Source: Clostridiales bacterium
GTDB taxonomy: Bacteria; Bacillota; Clostridia; Lachnospirales; WQUN01
DNA length: 59,393 nucleotides
Assembly (NCBI GenBank): GCA_031271295.1
Contig: JAISVZ010000082.1
Coordinates: forward strand, 1-59,393
Direction: 5' to 3'
In this document: positions 35,402 to 44,037 of the stretch, in pieces
Numbering within the stretch: position 1 is the stretch's first letter
How the letters are laid out: the number at the start of each line of letters is the position of its first letter
Notes under the pieces: model-generated
The model's input: only the letters and a program-made list of their open reading frames with translations
Database searches by the model: none
What the model was told of the DNA's origin: nothing
Program-made: the position numbers and the translations under genes

Positions 35402-35608
35402 ATGTCTTTTATACGACAGAGCAATATTGGCGAAGGTTATCAGTTTTCCATCAAAGCGCCTCCGGATTTGCGCAAAACTCTTGATGAGTTTGCGTATCTT
35501 AACCGGATAACCCGCTCTTTGGCAGTGGTTCACCTGCTGAGCAACGCCCTTAAGGCGGAGGAAGGAAAACCATATGTTACGTTCTTGGAGCAATCTAAAG
35601 AAGCGTAA
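35402..35608 (+). CDS. Small ribbon-helix-helix-like regulator
   Basis: A 68-residue protein with a pattern of Arc/CopG type: YQFSIKAPPDLRKTLDEFAYLNRITRSLAVVHLLSNAL, in part a beta-strand then two helices. ATG at 35402 follows aaggagg. It could bind the adjacent tandem repeats. No family name is claimed. Confidence 0.65.
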   Translation: MSFIRQSNIGEGYQFSIKAPPDLRKTLDEFAYLNRITRSLAVVHLLSNALKAEEGKPYVTFLEQSKEA

Positions 35609-35650
35609 TTCCCCCCACTTAAATTGTACTAAGAAAGGCAGGTGGAAACA

Positions 35651-36154
35651 ATGAACAATAACTGCTTAAACCGCTATAAAAGCAGTAGGATATCTGCCGG
35701 AATAACGCAAGAGCGTGCGGCGGAACTCCTTGGCGTTAGTACACGGTCGTTATGCGATTATGAAAACGACCATATGAAAGTACCGAACGACATTGCGGCA
35801 AGCATGGCGGAAATCTACAACAACCCCATGTTAGAGTGGTTGCACTTGCGGGAAAACAGCGCAATTAGCAAATATTTGCCGGAGGTTGCGATGCCGCAAG
35901 GCAACGGCGATATGGCATACCAACTAATCCTATTGCAGGACGACCTTGCGCCGACGGTAAGCACGATAAAAAGGATTATGGCAAACCGGCAAGTGGACAG
36001 CCACGAAAAAGCGGAATTTTGCCAGCAAATAGGGGCAATGCGGAGGATGGCAGCAGGTCTTTTAGCTTTGATAGTTTACGCCGAGCAGATAGAAAAGGAG
36101 GGAGAAACGCAATATGGAGCTGTTATCAAACCCAAAAGTGCGGGCAGAGTATGA
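35651..36154 (+). CDS. XRE-family HTH regulator
   Basis: About 167 residues; the N-terminal HTH (RISAGITQERAAELLGVSTRSLCDYEN) is clear. The C-terminal ~100 residues are helical and not recognised. ATG at 35651 follows aggtgg; a GTG three codons earlier is possible. The gene overlaps the next by 41 bp. Likely an early-region transcription factor. Confidence 0.82.
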   Translation: MNNNCLNRYKSSRISAGITQERAAELLGVSTRSLCDYENDHMKVPNDIAASMAEIYNNPMLEWLHLRENSAISKYLPEVAMPQGNGDMAYQLILLQDDLAPTVSTIKRIMANRQVDSHEKAEFCQQIGAMRRMAAGLLALIVYAEQIEKEGETQYGAVIKPKSAGRV

Positions 36155-36455
36155 GAACCTAAGAATACAATTTGGCAATAAAGCAATGCTTGATTTGGAC
36201 GATTACAGCAACCTCTTTGGTATTTGTCGCCGGAAAGCAAGCTGCCATGTACACAGGCACGATGTACCACACGTTATAGTTGGCAGAACGCTGTATATAC
36301 CCATGCAGGACCTTGCGCTGCACATTGCCCGAAAAAAGGCCGCAAGCGAAGGGGAGATAATCGCAATCAAGCAGTCGAAGGAAGATATTAAAAACAGCCG
36401 GGGATTTGCAAAAATGGCGCATGACAAACAGATTTACGGCTCAAAGCGAACATAG
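36114..36455 (+). CDS. Excisionase-like DNA-binding protein
   Basis: A 113-residue basic protein. DDYSNLFGICRRKASCHVHR and VIVGRTLYIPMQDLALHIARKK fit a winged-helix excisionase (Xis/MerR-like HTH) pattern. The start lies inside the preceding gene behind a good ggaggg site. Role as excisionase or regulator is inferred from the fold pattern only. Confidence 0.55.
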   Translation: MELLSNPKVRAEYENLRIQFGNKAMLDLDDYSNLFGICRRKASCHVHRHDVPHVIVGRTLYIPMQDLALHIARKKAASEGEIIAIKQSKEDIKNSRGFAKMAHDKQIYGSKRT

Positions 36456-36468
36456 GAGGCAAAACACT

Positions 36469-36801
36469 ATGAAAAAATACATTTTTTTAAGCGGGTTAAT
36501 TACGGCGGTAAGCTTAGCTTTGTACCCTTTAAACAAAGCTTTGGCGTTCGCGGAGCGCGGATACCACGCCCACGGGGGCGAAACTCTGTTACTTTTTTTA
36601 GGAATTGTTGGCGCGGTAACGGTTTTGGTTATCGGTTACCAAAAAACATACGTTTTGAAGCAGTACACGACCTGCGACAACTGCGGGGCGCATCTTGACC
36701 CCGGAGAAATTTGCGATTGCGGCGGCACAAAAAAAGGCAGCCTACCTCTTGCCGAGAAGCCGCCTTTAACCGAAAGCGAACAAAGCATTTTACCGCTTTG
36801 A
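36469..36801 (+). CDS. Small membrane protein with zinc-ribbon tail
   Basis: A 110-residue protein with two hydrophobic helices (residues 4-25 and about 42-62) and a cytoplasmic Cys4 ribbon (CDNCGAHLDPGEICDCGG). ATG at 36469 follows taggagg. No family was recognised. The window 36802-36866 before the next gene is an AT-rich leader without a visible signal. Confidence 0.65.
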   Translation: MKKYIFLSGLITAVSLALYPLNKALAFAERGYHAHGGETLLLFLGIVGAVTVLVIGYQKTYVLKQYTTCDNCGAHLDPGEICDCGGTKKGSLPLAEKPPLTESEQSILPL

Positions 36802-36866
36802 CGCGCACTTTATTTATATCATAAAGAACCTATAAGGTCAAATTAAAATTTGAGAGGAGAATTTTC

Positions 36867-37733
36867 ATGAGCGAAAATATCGCTGGAAACAACGCAATGC
36901 AACTCAATTCAAGTAACATGTACAACAATATAGCCGCGTTTGATTTTGCGGCAAGGATGGCGGGGATGTTCGCAAAGTCAACTATTGTTCCTAAAGACTA
37001 TCAGAATCAGCCATCAAATTGCATAATTGCGCTGGAGCTTTCAAATAGGCTGAATATGCCGCCAATGATGGTTATGCAGAACCTCCACATAATTCAAGGG
37101 CGGCCAAGCTGGAGTGCGCAGTTTATTGTTGCGATGATTAACGCGAGCAAGAAGTACAAAACCGAATTGCAGTACGAACTAAAAGGAAGCGGGGATACCC
37201 TTGAATGCTACGCCTATGCCACAGATAAAAATGACCGCAAGGTTATAGGCCCGGTCATTGATATGAAAATGGCAAAGGCTGAAGGTTGGCTTGATAAAAA
37301 CGGCTCGAAGTGGAAAACAATGCCGGAAGTAATGATGCGTTACAGAGCCGCTTCCTTCTTTGGGCGCTTAAACTGCCCTGAGCTGGTAATGGGCATATAC
37401 TCCGATGAGGAAGTAATTGAAATGCCGAGCAGCGATTACAGAGAGGTTAAAGGCGGCAATAGCAACGTACTGCCTATAGAGGATTTGGGCGAACCGGTGC
37501 TTGAACTAAACACCGCGCAAGGAAACAACCAGCAACCGCCGCAACCGTCCCCAAAGGCAGAAAACAACGACCGGACGGAACCGACACCCCCGGTAAACAA
37601 TAGCCCGGCGCTTATTTGCGCGGATTGCGGCGCGGCGATAATGCAAGCGGAATACGATTATTCGGTTAGCAAGTATGAACGCCCGCTTTGCCGGAAGTGC
37701 CAAAAAACAGCGAAAGGCGGCGGTTCCAATTAA
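36867..37733 (+). CDS. RecT-like single-strand annealing protein
   Basis: A 288-residue protein. Residues about 35-190 (IVPKDYQNQPSNCIIALELS, PSWSAQFIVAMINAS, MMRYRAASFFGRLNCPELVMG) resemble phage RecT-family ssDNA-annealing proteins that act in replication-linked recombination. A Pro/Gln-rich linker follows, then a C-terminal Cys4 ribbon (CADCGAA ... CRKC). SSB and a RecF/SbcC-like ATPase follow in the operon. The start follows gaggag. The family call rests on motif memory and needs a profile search. Confidence 0.7.
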   Translation: MSENIAGNNAMQLNSSNMYNNIAAFDFAARMAGMFAKSTIVPKDYQNQPSNCIIALELSNRLNMPPMMVMQNLHIIQGRPSWSAQFIVAMINASKKYKTELQYELKGSGDTLECYAYATDKNDRKVIGPVIDMKMAKAEGWLDKNGSKWKTMPEVMMRYRAASFFGRLNCPELVMGIYSDEEVIEMPSSDYREVKGGNSNVLPIEDLGEPVLELNTAQGNNQQPPQPSPKAENNDRTEPTPPVNNSPALICADCGAAIMQAEYDYSVSKYERPLCRKCQKTAKGGGSN

Positions 37734-38049
37734 CAGCGTACAGCTTTTAGGACGGCTTACAGCGGAGCCTACAATCCGCTATACACAACAGCAAGTACCG
37801 GTTGCAAGTTTTACGCTTGCGGTACCGCGCAATAAGCAAAAAGAGCAGGATGCCGTAACAGATTTTTTCAACATAATAGCATGGCGGCAGAAAGCCGAAT
37901 TTGCTGAAAATTACTTGAAAAAAGGGCAGCGCATAGCAGTTTCCGGCGAACTTCAAAACCGCAGTTACGAAAAAGACGGTGTGCGGCATTGGATAACTGA
38001 AATAATTGCCGAAAACATAGATTTTGCGGACGGTAAAGACGGACATTAG
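37675..38049 (+). CDS. ssb: Phage single-stranded DNA-binding protein
   Basis: The OB-fold core begins NSVQLLGRLTAEPTIRYTQQ and continues through FFNIIAWRQKAEFAENYLKKGQ. It lacks the acidic C-terminal tip of host SSB. The open frame starts with ATG at 37675, deep in the preceding gene and with no ribosome binding site. SSB proteins normally begin MNSVQL, and here the equivalent codon is ATT at 37729, spaced 8 bp after aaaggcgg and overlapping the RecT-like stop (ATTAA). An ATT start is therefore possible. Confidence 0.9.
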   Translation: MNARFAGSAKKQRKAAVPINSVQLLGRLTAEPTIRYTQQQVPVASFTLAVPRNKQKEQDAVTDFFNIIAWRQKAEFAENYLKKGQRIAVSGELQNRSYEKDGVRHWITEIIAENIDFADGKDGH

Positions 38050-38059
38050 GAGGGTTTTT

Positions 38060-38392
38060 TTGAAATACACAAAATCGGATTGGATTGCCGAAGGGGAAAG
38101 GCGGTTCGGAGAGGACCGCTTAAACTGGAAGTTTGTATGCCCGGCTTGCGGGCGAATAAACACGGGGCAGGAATTTAAGGATGCCGGAGCAGAACCTAAC
38201 AATATGTATTCTGCTTGTATCGGACGGCATAGCGGCAATATGCGCCCTGCTAAAAAGACGGAAAAAGACGGCAACGGCTGCGATTGGGTGGCTTGGGGCT
38301 TTCTCGGAACACTTGGGAAGGGCAACATCGTTATAAATGATGACGGAGCAGAGGTAGAAGTGTTCGCATTTGCGGATGCTACTGGAGAATAG
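38060..38392 (+). CDS. Conserved phage protein with Cys motifs
   Basis: A 110-residue protein with CPACGRI near residue 30, a later ACIGRH and GCDW segment, typical of a small zinc-binding protein found in early regions of Bacillota phages. Function unknown. Start is TTG at 38060 after aggagg (38049-38054); the ATG at 38024 lies in the ssb frame without a site. Confidence 0.7.
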   Translation: MKYTKSDWIAEGERRFGEDRLNWKFVCPACGRINTGQEFKDAGAEPNNMYSACIGRHSGNMRPAKKTEKDGNGCDWVAWGFLGTLGKGNIVINDDGAEVEVFAFADATGE

Positions 38393-38404
38393 GAGGAACC
38401 GAAA

Positions 38405-40618
38405 GTGATACGAAGTATAATTATGCGCGGTATAAAAAGCGCAAACGGCAAACAGGAGCTTACAGGACGCGACATTATTACCGGAAAAAACGGCGCGGGT
38501 AAAACTACCCGCGCTCAAGCCCTCGGCATTTCCCTTTTAGGGTACGTTCCGGGCGGCGGCAAGCTGGCAACCGAAACAATGAAGTTGGCAAACGGCGACA
38601 GCATGACCATGGGGCTGGATACAGATGATTTTACGCTGCAGCGTAGCTTTACGCGCAAAGGCGCGAAAATTGAGCAGACCATAGAGCTAAACCCTCCGCT
38701 TGACGAAAAGAGCAATGCGGATAAGGAGAAACGTATTGAGCACGAACTCGGCAAGATGCCGGTAATGCTTGATTTTAACGAGTTTCTGAGTCTCACCGAC
38801 ATGAAGCGGCGCGAGTTTATATTCACGCTTGCGGAAGAAGCAGACGAAGAAACCGGCGAACTTAACGATAAAGAGGCTATGATAGAGGCTTTGCGCCAAA
38901 AAATAACCTTGCCCGACGATTCTGACCCGCAACAAATTGAGATTTACAAAAACGACATCAAAGAGTGTGCGGAAAAATTTGAAGATGGGTTATTACTGCA
39001 AACAAACTTGCAGAACATTCATAGCTACGCTAAAGAACAATTAAGTTTTTGGAAAAAGGAACGCGACAAGTCTTCCGGCGCATCGCAAAAAATCGCTGAG
39101 TACAAAAATAACCTTACCGAAACCGACCTAAGCCTTGAAGCAAACAATATGCATTTGGAAGAAATGCAAGCCAAATATATTCAGCTTACCGGCGAACTGG
39201 CGAAAATCAACACCGAAAACGAAAGACATAATGAGTACAACAGAAGAATTCATCAATTAGCGCAAGAAATTGCGGCGCTTACGGATGCGGTTAACACCGA
39301 AAGCGCAGACGCTATAAAAGATGATATTGAATACTATAGCGGCTTAATTAGCCAAAAAGACAACAGCGCGGCTATTGAGTTTGCTCAAAGCCAAGTGCTT
39401 TACGAAACTAATAGGATTCCGGATTTTGAAAAAAACATTGAGAAATACCGGGAAGAATACCAAACGGCGCGGGCGCAAAAAGCCGCCAGCGAATCTTTAA
39501 TCAAAAAAATAAAAGAACACACAGGCACATGCCCGATAGACCCGCGCATTAAGTGCGAACATGATTTCAAAGATTTTATGATGGAAATAGGGCTTGAAGC
39601 GCACAAATTTGACACTGCAATGCGCGAGATATCACAAAGCGGAACGGCGGCAAGGGCTGACCTCGAAACAGCCCGGCAAAACGCGAAAAACGCACAGGAT
39701 ACAATAAACCGTTTGCGGCAGGAGGAAATAACGGCATTACGCGAAAACGAGCAAATACAGCGCACTTTAAACGATTTACAGGGGCAATTGCGCAAGATAG
39801 AAGGTTTTGACGCGGAGAAAACAGCGCGGATAACCGCAAAGCGCGAAGAGCTGGTGGGGTTGCTTCCGGAAGGTTTTGAATTGACCGAAGGATACGAAGA
39901 ACTTCTGCCGGATGTTGCAGAGGTTTACCCTATAACATCTACAAAAGAGCTCATAGCGGAATACGAAGCGACATCGTCAAAAATATCTGAGATTAAGGCA
40001 AAAATAGCAGAGCAGACAAAAGCACGCAACGCACTTGCCACCCTGCGAAGCACTATGGTTGACGGGACGATGGCGGAATACCACACCGCCGCATGGAAGC
40101 GCATTGCAGATGAGTTTGGGCCTAAGGGATTGCAGGGCGAACTTGTAAAAAACACTTTAACGCCGCTGACACATGCGGTACAAGAAAAATTAGACAAAAT
40201 GAATATTAACAAGGCTTTCTTTTTTCAGACTGAGGATGAAAAGGGAAAAGAGATATTTCAATTTGGCTGGTGTGATGCAGAAGTGAGAGACAAAAACAAA
40301 AACTCTCTGCCACTCAAAAGCGTTGGCAAATGCATTGGCGAACCCCGAAATTTCGATGCGCTAAGCACCGGCGAACAGATGCTTTTACTGATTGCCTTAA
40401 TGACAACAATCATAGAATGGACAAACCCGCCGCTTAAAGTTTTGGTGATAGATAACGCCGAAAACCTTGACAGCGAGAACATTATTCGGGTTTTAAACGG
40501 GCTAACGACAGCGGGAATGAACCTTGACAACATAATATTCAGCGGCGTTATGGACATTGACCCCGCTACAGTACCGGATTGGCGTGTATGGGATTTAAGC
40601 GGGGGTGCGGTACAATGA
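38405..40618 (+). CDS. SbcC/RecF-like AAA ATPase
   Basis: A 737-residue SMC-like ATPase. Walker A is GKNGAGKTT near residue 27. Long coiled coils (about residues 210-300 and 340-560) surround a CPIDPRIKC element near 379-387 that resembles a zinc-hook or cysteine turn. The C-terminal signature is LSTGEQMLLL, with Walker B-like KVLVIDNAENLD, where Asn replaces the usual Glu-Pro context. No SbcD-type nuclease is next to it. GTG at 38405 follows aggagg. It probably works with the RecT-like protein and helicase in recombination or replication. Confidence 0.85.
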   Translation: MIRSIIMRGIKSANGKQELTGRDIITGKNGAGKTTRAQALGISLLGYVPGGGKLATETMKLANGDSMTMGLDTDDFTLQRSFTRKGAKIEQTIELNPPLDEKSNADKEKRIEHELGKMPVMLDFNEFLSLTDMKRREFIFTLAEEADEETGELNDKEAMIEALRQKITLPDDSDPQQIEIYKNDIKECAEKFEDGLLLQTNLQNIHSYAKEQLSFWKKERDKSSGASQKIAEYKNNLTETDLSLEANNMHLEEMQAKYIQLTGELAKINTENERHNEYNRRIHQLAQEIAALTDAVNTESADAIKDDIEYYSGLISQKDNSAAIEFAQSQVLYETNRIPDFEKNIEKYREEYQTARAQKAASESLIKKIKEHTGTCPIDPRIKCEHDFKDFMMEIGLEAHKFDTAMREISQSGTAARADLETARQNAKNAQDTINRLRQEEITALRENEQIQRTLNDLQGQLRKIEGFDAEKTARITAKREELVGLLPEGFELTEGYEELLPDVAEVYPITSTKELIAEYEATSSKISEIKAKIAEQTKARNALATLRSTMVDGTMAEYHTAAWKRIADEFGPKGLQGELVKNTLTPLTHAVQEKLDKMNINKAFFFQTEDEKGKEIFQFGWCDAEVRDKNKNSLPLKSVGKCIGEPRNFDALSTGEQMLLLIALMTTIIEWTNPPLKVLVIDNAENLDSENIIRVLNGLTTAGMNLDNIIFSGVMDIDPATVPDWRVWDLSGGAVQ

Positions 40619-42375
40619 TTGACTACAGCGGATTAAACCCGGAACAACGGGAAGCGGTATTCAGCGACCGGCAACGCATATTATGCCTTGCCGGAGCCGG
40701 TACGGGAAAAACGCAGGTACTTACACGCCGTATTGCCCGGCTTTGGGAACAGGGCATAAACCCCGAAAACATGCTTGCCCTGACGTTTACGCGGGCGGCA
40801 GGCGCGGAGATGAAAGAACGTGTTATAGGGCTTATAGGCCCGGACGGCAAGAAACTTTTCTGTAATACTTTTCACGCGTTTTGCGTTGAGGTTATACGGG
40901 AAAATGCAGTTCAGTTAGGATATTATCCTAACTTCAGTATATACGACCAATGGGAGTGTGCGGAAATACTGAAAGCGGTACTGCATGACTTACGGATAAA
41001 GATACCCGCAAGCCGCGTAACAGATTTTATTTCCGGCAAAACCGAAAATATGAACGCCGTTGACCTAAAACAGGCGGAACGCGCCGCGAACGAATTCAGG
41101 TACCGTTTGCGGCGCAGTAACGCCATTGACTTTGACGGCTTGATAAGCACGGTAAAAAAGGCGATTGCCGAGGACCCTGTTATAAACGCAAAGCTTGGAG
41201 CGCGGTACCGGCATGTATTTGTGGACGAATTTCAAGACACGGATTCCGAGCAATGGGAAATTGTTAAGAATTTGCGGCCTGAAAATTTGTTCGTAGTAGG
41301 CGATGACTTTCAGGCGATATACGGTTTTCGGGGAAGCGATATCAGCATAATACTATCGCTGGCGGATGACCCGGAATTTCATACGGTTAAGCTGGAGCGG
41401 AATTACCGCTCCACGGAACCGATTATAGAGGCCGCAAATACGCTGATAAAACACAATACGCAAACCGAAAAAAAGCTGATAAGCGAAAAACACGGCGAAC
41501 CGGTGGGCTTTTGGGAGCCGGAAGATGACAAAACGGAAATAACGGACTTAATAGCCCGGCTGAAGCGAAACCAAGAACCGGCGATAGCAAGGACCACGGC
41601 AATACTTGCGCGAACCAATAAGCAGCTTGAAAACGCGAAAATTATTTTAACCGCGAACGGAGTACCCTGCGAAACGAAATCTTCCGCCGAAAACCCGTTT
41701 TCCGGCAAGGAAGCCAAGGAACTGCTTGCATGGATAACGGCGATTGAAAACCCTGAAGATGAAGATGCAATGCGCCGTATAGCACTTGCGTACATGGGAG
41801 AAATAGCGGTTACGAAAGCGGAGCGGATGCAGTTTGGTGACGGACTAACTTTTTACGTAGCGTTGAAAGAATTGGATGACAGCGGGGAATTTTTTGAATT
41901 TTATGGCCAGATGGCGGAAATGATGATTGCGGCAGATGACACGTTAACCGGCGCGGCGCAAGTATGCGAACATGCAAAAATTGACTGCCCGGCTGCGCTT
42001 AACGCAATAGCCGCATGGCAAGCGAAGCAAGCGGAACTTGGCGAATACGCAACGCCCGCCGACCTCTTAGAATACGTAAGGCTTGCGGATGTAACCAGCA
42101 AGCCCGAAAAAGAGCGGGACGCAAGCAAAACGTACTTAATGACGGTACACGGCAGTAAGGGGCTTGAATTCGACGAAGTTTATATTATCGGCGCGGCGCA
42201 AGGCGTGTTCCCAAACCGCGGCGACCTGCAAGAGGAACGAAGGCTGTTTTATGTTGCCGTAACACGCGCGCGCGAGTATTTGCACGTAAGCTGCCCGCGT
42301 AACTTATCCGGATGGGGCGGCGGAGGAAAGCACACGGAACACAGCCAATTTTTGAAGGAATCCGGCATTGTGTAG
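40615..42375 (+). CDS. UvrD/PcrA-type superfamily 1 helicase
   Basis: A 586-residue 3'-5' DNA helicase. Motif I is GAGTGKT, Ia LTFTRAA, II VDEFQDTD, III GDDFQAIYGFRGSD, V TVHGSKGLEFDEVYI and VI YVAVTRAR. ATG at 40615 overlaps the ATPase stop (ATGA), so expression is coupled. Phage copies act in replication or recombination-dependent steps. Compared with PcrA (about 720 residues) the 2B and C-terminal parts are shorter. Confidence 0.93.
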   Translation: MIDYSGLNPEQREAVFSDRQRILCLAGAGTGKTQVLTRRIARLWEQGINPENMLALTFTRAAGAEMKERVIGLIGPDGKKLFCNTFHAFCVEVIRENAVQLGYYPNFSIYDQWECAEILKAVLHDLRIKIPASRVTDFISGKTENMNAVDLKQAERAANEFRYRLRRSNAIDFDGLISTVKKAIAEDPVINAKLGARYRHVFVDEFQDTDSEQWEIVKNLRPENLFVVGDDFQAIYGFRGSDISIILSLADDPEFHTVKLERNYRSTEPIIEAANTLIKHNTQTEKKLISEKHGEPVGFWEPEDDKTEITDLIARLKRNQEPAIARTTAILARTNKQLENAKIILTANGVPCETKSSAENPFSGKEAKELLAWITAIENPEDEDAMRRIALAYMGEIAVTKAERMQFGDGLTFYVALKELDDSGEFFEFYGQMAEMMIAADDTLTGAAQVCEHAKIDCPAALNAIAAWQAKQAELGEYATPADLLEYVRLADVTSKPEKERDASKTYLMTVHGSKGLEFDEVYIIGAAQGVFPNRGDLQEERRLFYVAVTRAREYLHVSCPRNLSGWGGGGKHTEHSQFLKESGIV

Positions 42376-42392
42376 CGGAGGGAGATGGAAGG

Positions 42393-43328
42393 ATGGCGTG
42401 GATTGAGAGTCATCAAGAATTAGGGCGGCACCCGAAAACAAAACGCCTTGCGAGAGCATTGCAAATTTCTCTTCCGGCGGCGGTCGGACACCTTACATAC
42501 CTTTGGTGGTGGGCTACGGACTACGCCCAAAACGGCGAACTGACAAACTACACTGCGGAGGATATTGCAGACGCAAGCCTATGGGAGGGCGACGCCTCCG
42601 AGTTTGTAAACGCGCTTGTAACCGCGCAATTTGTTGACAGGGACGAAACGGGAACGCACATACACGATTGGTACGATTACGCCGGGCGTTTGATTGAACA
42701 ACGGAACAACAACCGTGAGCGCATGAGACGCGCACGAGCGGCGAAAAACCAAGATGAAGCGGAATACGTTCCCGAAACGTGCGCGAACGGTGCGCGAACG
42801 GTTCAAGCACGGTTCAGCGAAAGCGGCGAACCGTTCAGGGCTACACAACCTAACCTAACCATACCAAACCAAACACAACCAGACCTAACCAAACAGGACC
42901 AGACCACTACCGAACCAGCGGCAACCGGAAGCGGCGCATCCCCTACTCCTGTACCGTACAAAAAAATAATGGAAGCGTATAACTCTATTTGTACGCGGCT
43001 GCGGAAGATAAAGATTATAGACGGGAAGCGGCAAGATGCGGTAAGTGCGCGGTTTAAGACTTATGGGTTTGACGCTCTGATAACAGTTTTTAAAAAGGCC
43101 GAAGCCAGCGAATTTTTATGCGGTAACGGTGGCCGGAACTGGTCTGCTGATTTTGATTGGCTTATGAGCGCGACAAATATAGCAAAAGTGCTTGAAGGTA
43201 AGTACGACAACGCCCAAATCCGGGCCGCTCCTACGGGAGCGCGGGATAAGCCAAACACAATGGACGTACTAAACCGCATAATAGCGGAATCCGAGGGAGG
43301 CGGGGCTAATGGAAGCGATACAGGATAG
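42393..43328 (+). CDS. Phage replication initiator/replisome organiser
   Basis: A 311-residue protein. The N-terminal ~100 residues (SHQELGRHPKTKRLARALQ ... TYLWWWATDYAQNGEL) form the winged-helix seen in phage replisome organisers. A low-complexity Pro/Thr/Gln linker (residues about 150-190) follows, then a C-terminal DnaD-like helical part (PYKKIMEAYNSIC ... WSADFDWLMS). ATG at 42393 follows ggaggg. The linker DNA carries the repeat cluster proposed as the origin. It is followed by a loader-like gene. Confidence 0.82.
   Translation: MAWIESHQELGRHPKTKRLARALQISLPAAVGHLTYLWWWATDYAQNGELTNYTAEDIADASLWEGDASEFVNALVTAQFVDRDETGTHIHDWYDYAGRLIEQRNNNRERMRRARAAKNQDEAEYVPETCANGARTVQARFSESGEPFRATQPNLTIPNQTQPDLTKQDQTTTEPAATGSGASPTPVPYKKIMEAYNSICTRLRKIKIIDGKRQDAVSARFKTYGFDALITVFKKAEASEFLCGNGGRNWSADFDWLMSATNIAKVLEGKYDNAQIRAAPTGARDKPNTMDVLNRIIAESEGGGANGSDTG
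42781..42910. other. Candidate iteron-like phage replication origin
   Basis: Two tandem perfect copies of gcgcgaacggt (42781-42802) are followed by inverted arms aacggttc (42797-42804) and gaaccgtt (42828-42835). A run of short aacc-type units (cctaacc, ccaaacc, cacaacc, gacctaacc) then extends to about 42910. This strand-biased A/C-rich tract lies inside the initiator gene between its two domains, the usual place of origins in lambdoid and lactococcal phages. Confidence 0.5.
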
Positions 43329-44037
43329 CACTATGATACCGGCGGTAAGCGTAGACGTAGACCGGCCGAAAGAGAAAATTTTAAGTGCGCGTGTGCAAGC
43401 GGCAAAACTTGTGGCAATTTGCGTTACGGCATATCCGGGGTCCGACAAGTACCAAACGGAGCAAGCCGTAAATAACACGGTTAACCTGTGGGCTGGTAAC
43501 TTTATAGACGATGACTGGAGCATTGTGGCTATGGCGCTTACCAAGCACATATCAATAAGCAAATGGCCGCCGTCTATAGCTGAAATACGCGAAATTATGA
43601 CCGAAATACTAAATCCGGATTTGATAACGCCGGACGAAGCGTGGGAAATAGTTTCGAAAAATATTGATACAGACAGCGGATGGGAGGATGCGGAATGCTG
43701 TTTTCCGTTGCCGATTATCCGGGCGGTGAACATGGTGGGATACGCCAATTTGCGGGATATGCGAAAGAACCGGCGCAATTATTCCGGAAATAAGAATGCC
43801 GGGCTGGACAGAATTGCGTTTGAAAAAGCATATACGCCCGAATACGAACGCGAAAAACAGACGGCCCAGCTTCCCCGCCACCTGAAGGAAGCTCTTGAAC
43901 AGGCAAAGTATGCTTTTGCTGGGGAGAGCCGAAGGCTATACACCGAAACACAAAAAAGGCTTGAAAAAAGGGACCGCGAAAAAACGGATTTAATGCGGTA
44001 TGTACTGAATGATATTGAACTGGAGGCGCTTGCATGA
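43309..44037 (+). CDS. Helicase loader-like replication protein (G39P-type)
   Basis: A 242-residue protein. Residues about 25-95 (LVAICVTAYPGSDKY ... VNLWAGNFIDDDW ... KWPPSIAEIREIM) resemble the N-terminal domain of SPP1 G39P-like helicase loaders. No ATPase motifs were found. The C-terminal half is charged and helical. ATG at 43309 follows gggagg and overlaps the initiator by 20 bp. It should recruit a host replicative helicase. Confidence 0.7.
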   Translation: MEAIQDSTMIPAVSVDVDRPKEKILSARVQAAKLVAICVTAYPGSDKYQTEQAVNNTVNLWAGNFIDDDWSIVAMALTKHISISKWPPSIAEIREIMTEILNPDLITPDEAWEIVSKNIDTDSGWEDAECCFPLPIIRAVNMVGYANLRDMRKNRRNYSGNKNAGLDRIAFEKAYTPEYEREKQTAQLPRHLKEALEQAKYAFAGESRRLYTETQKRLEKRDREKTDLMRYVLNDIELEALA

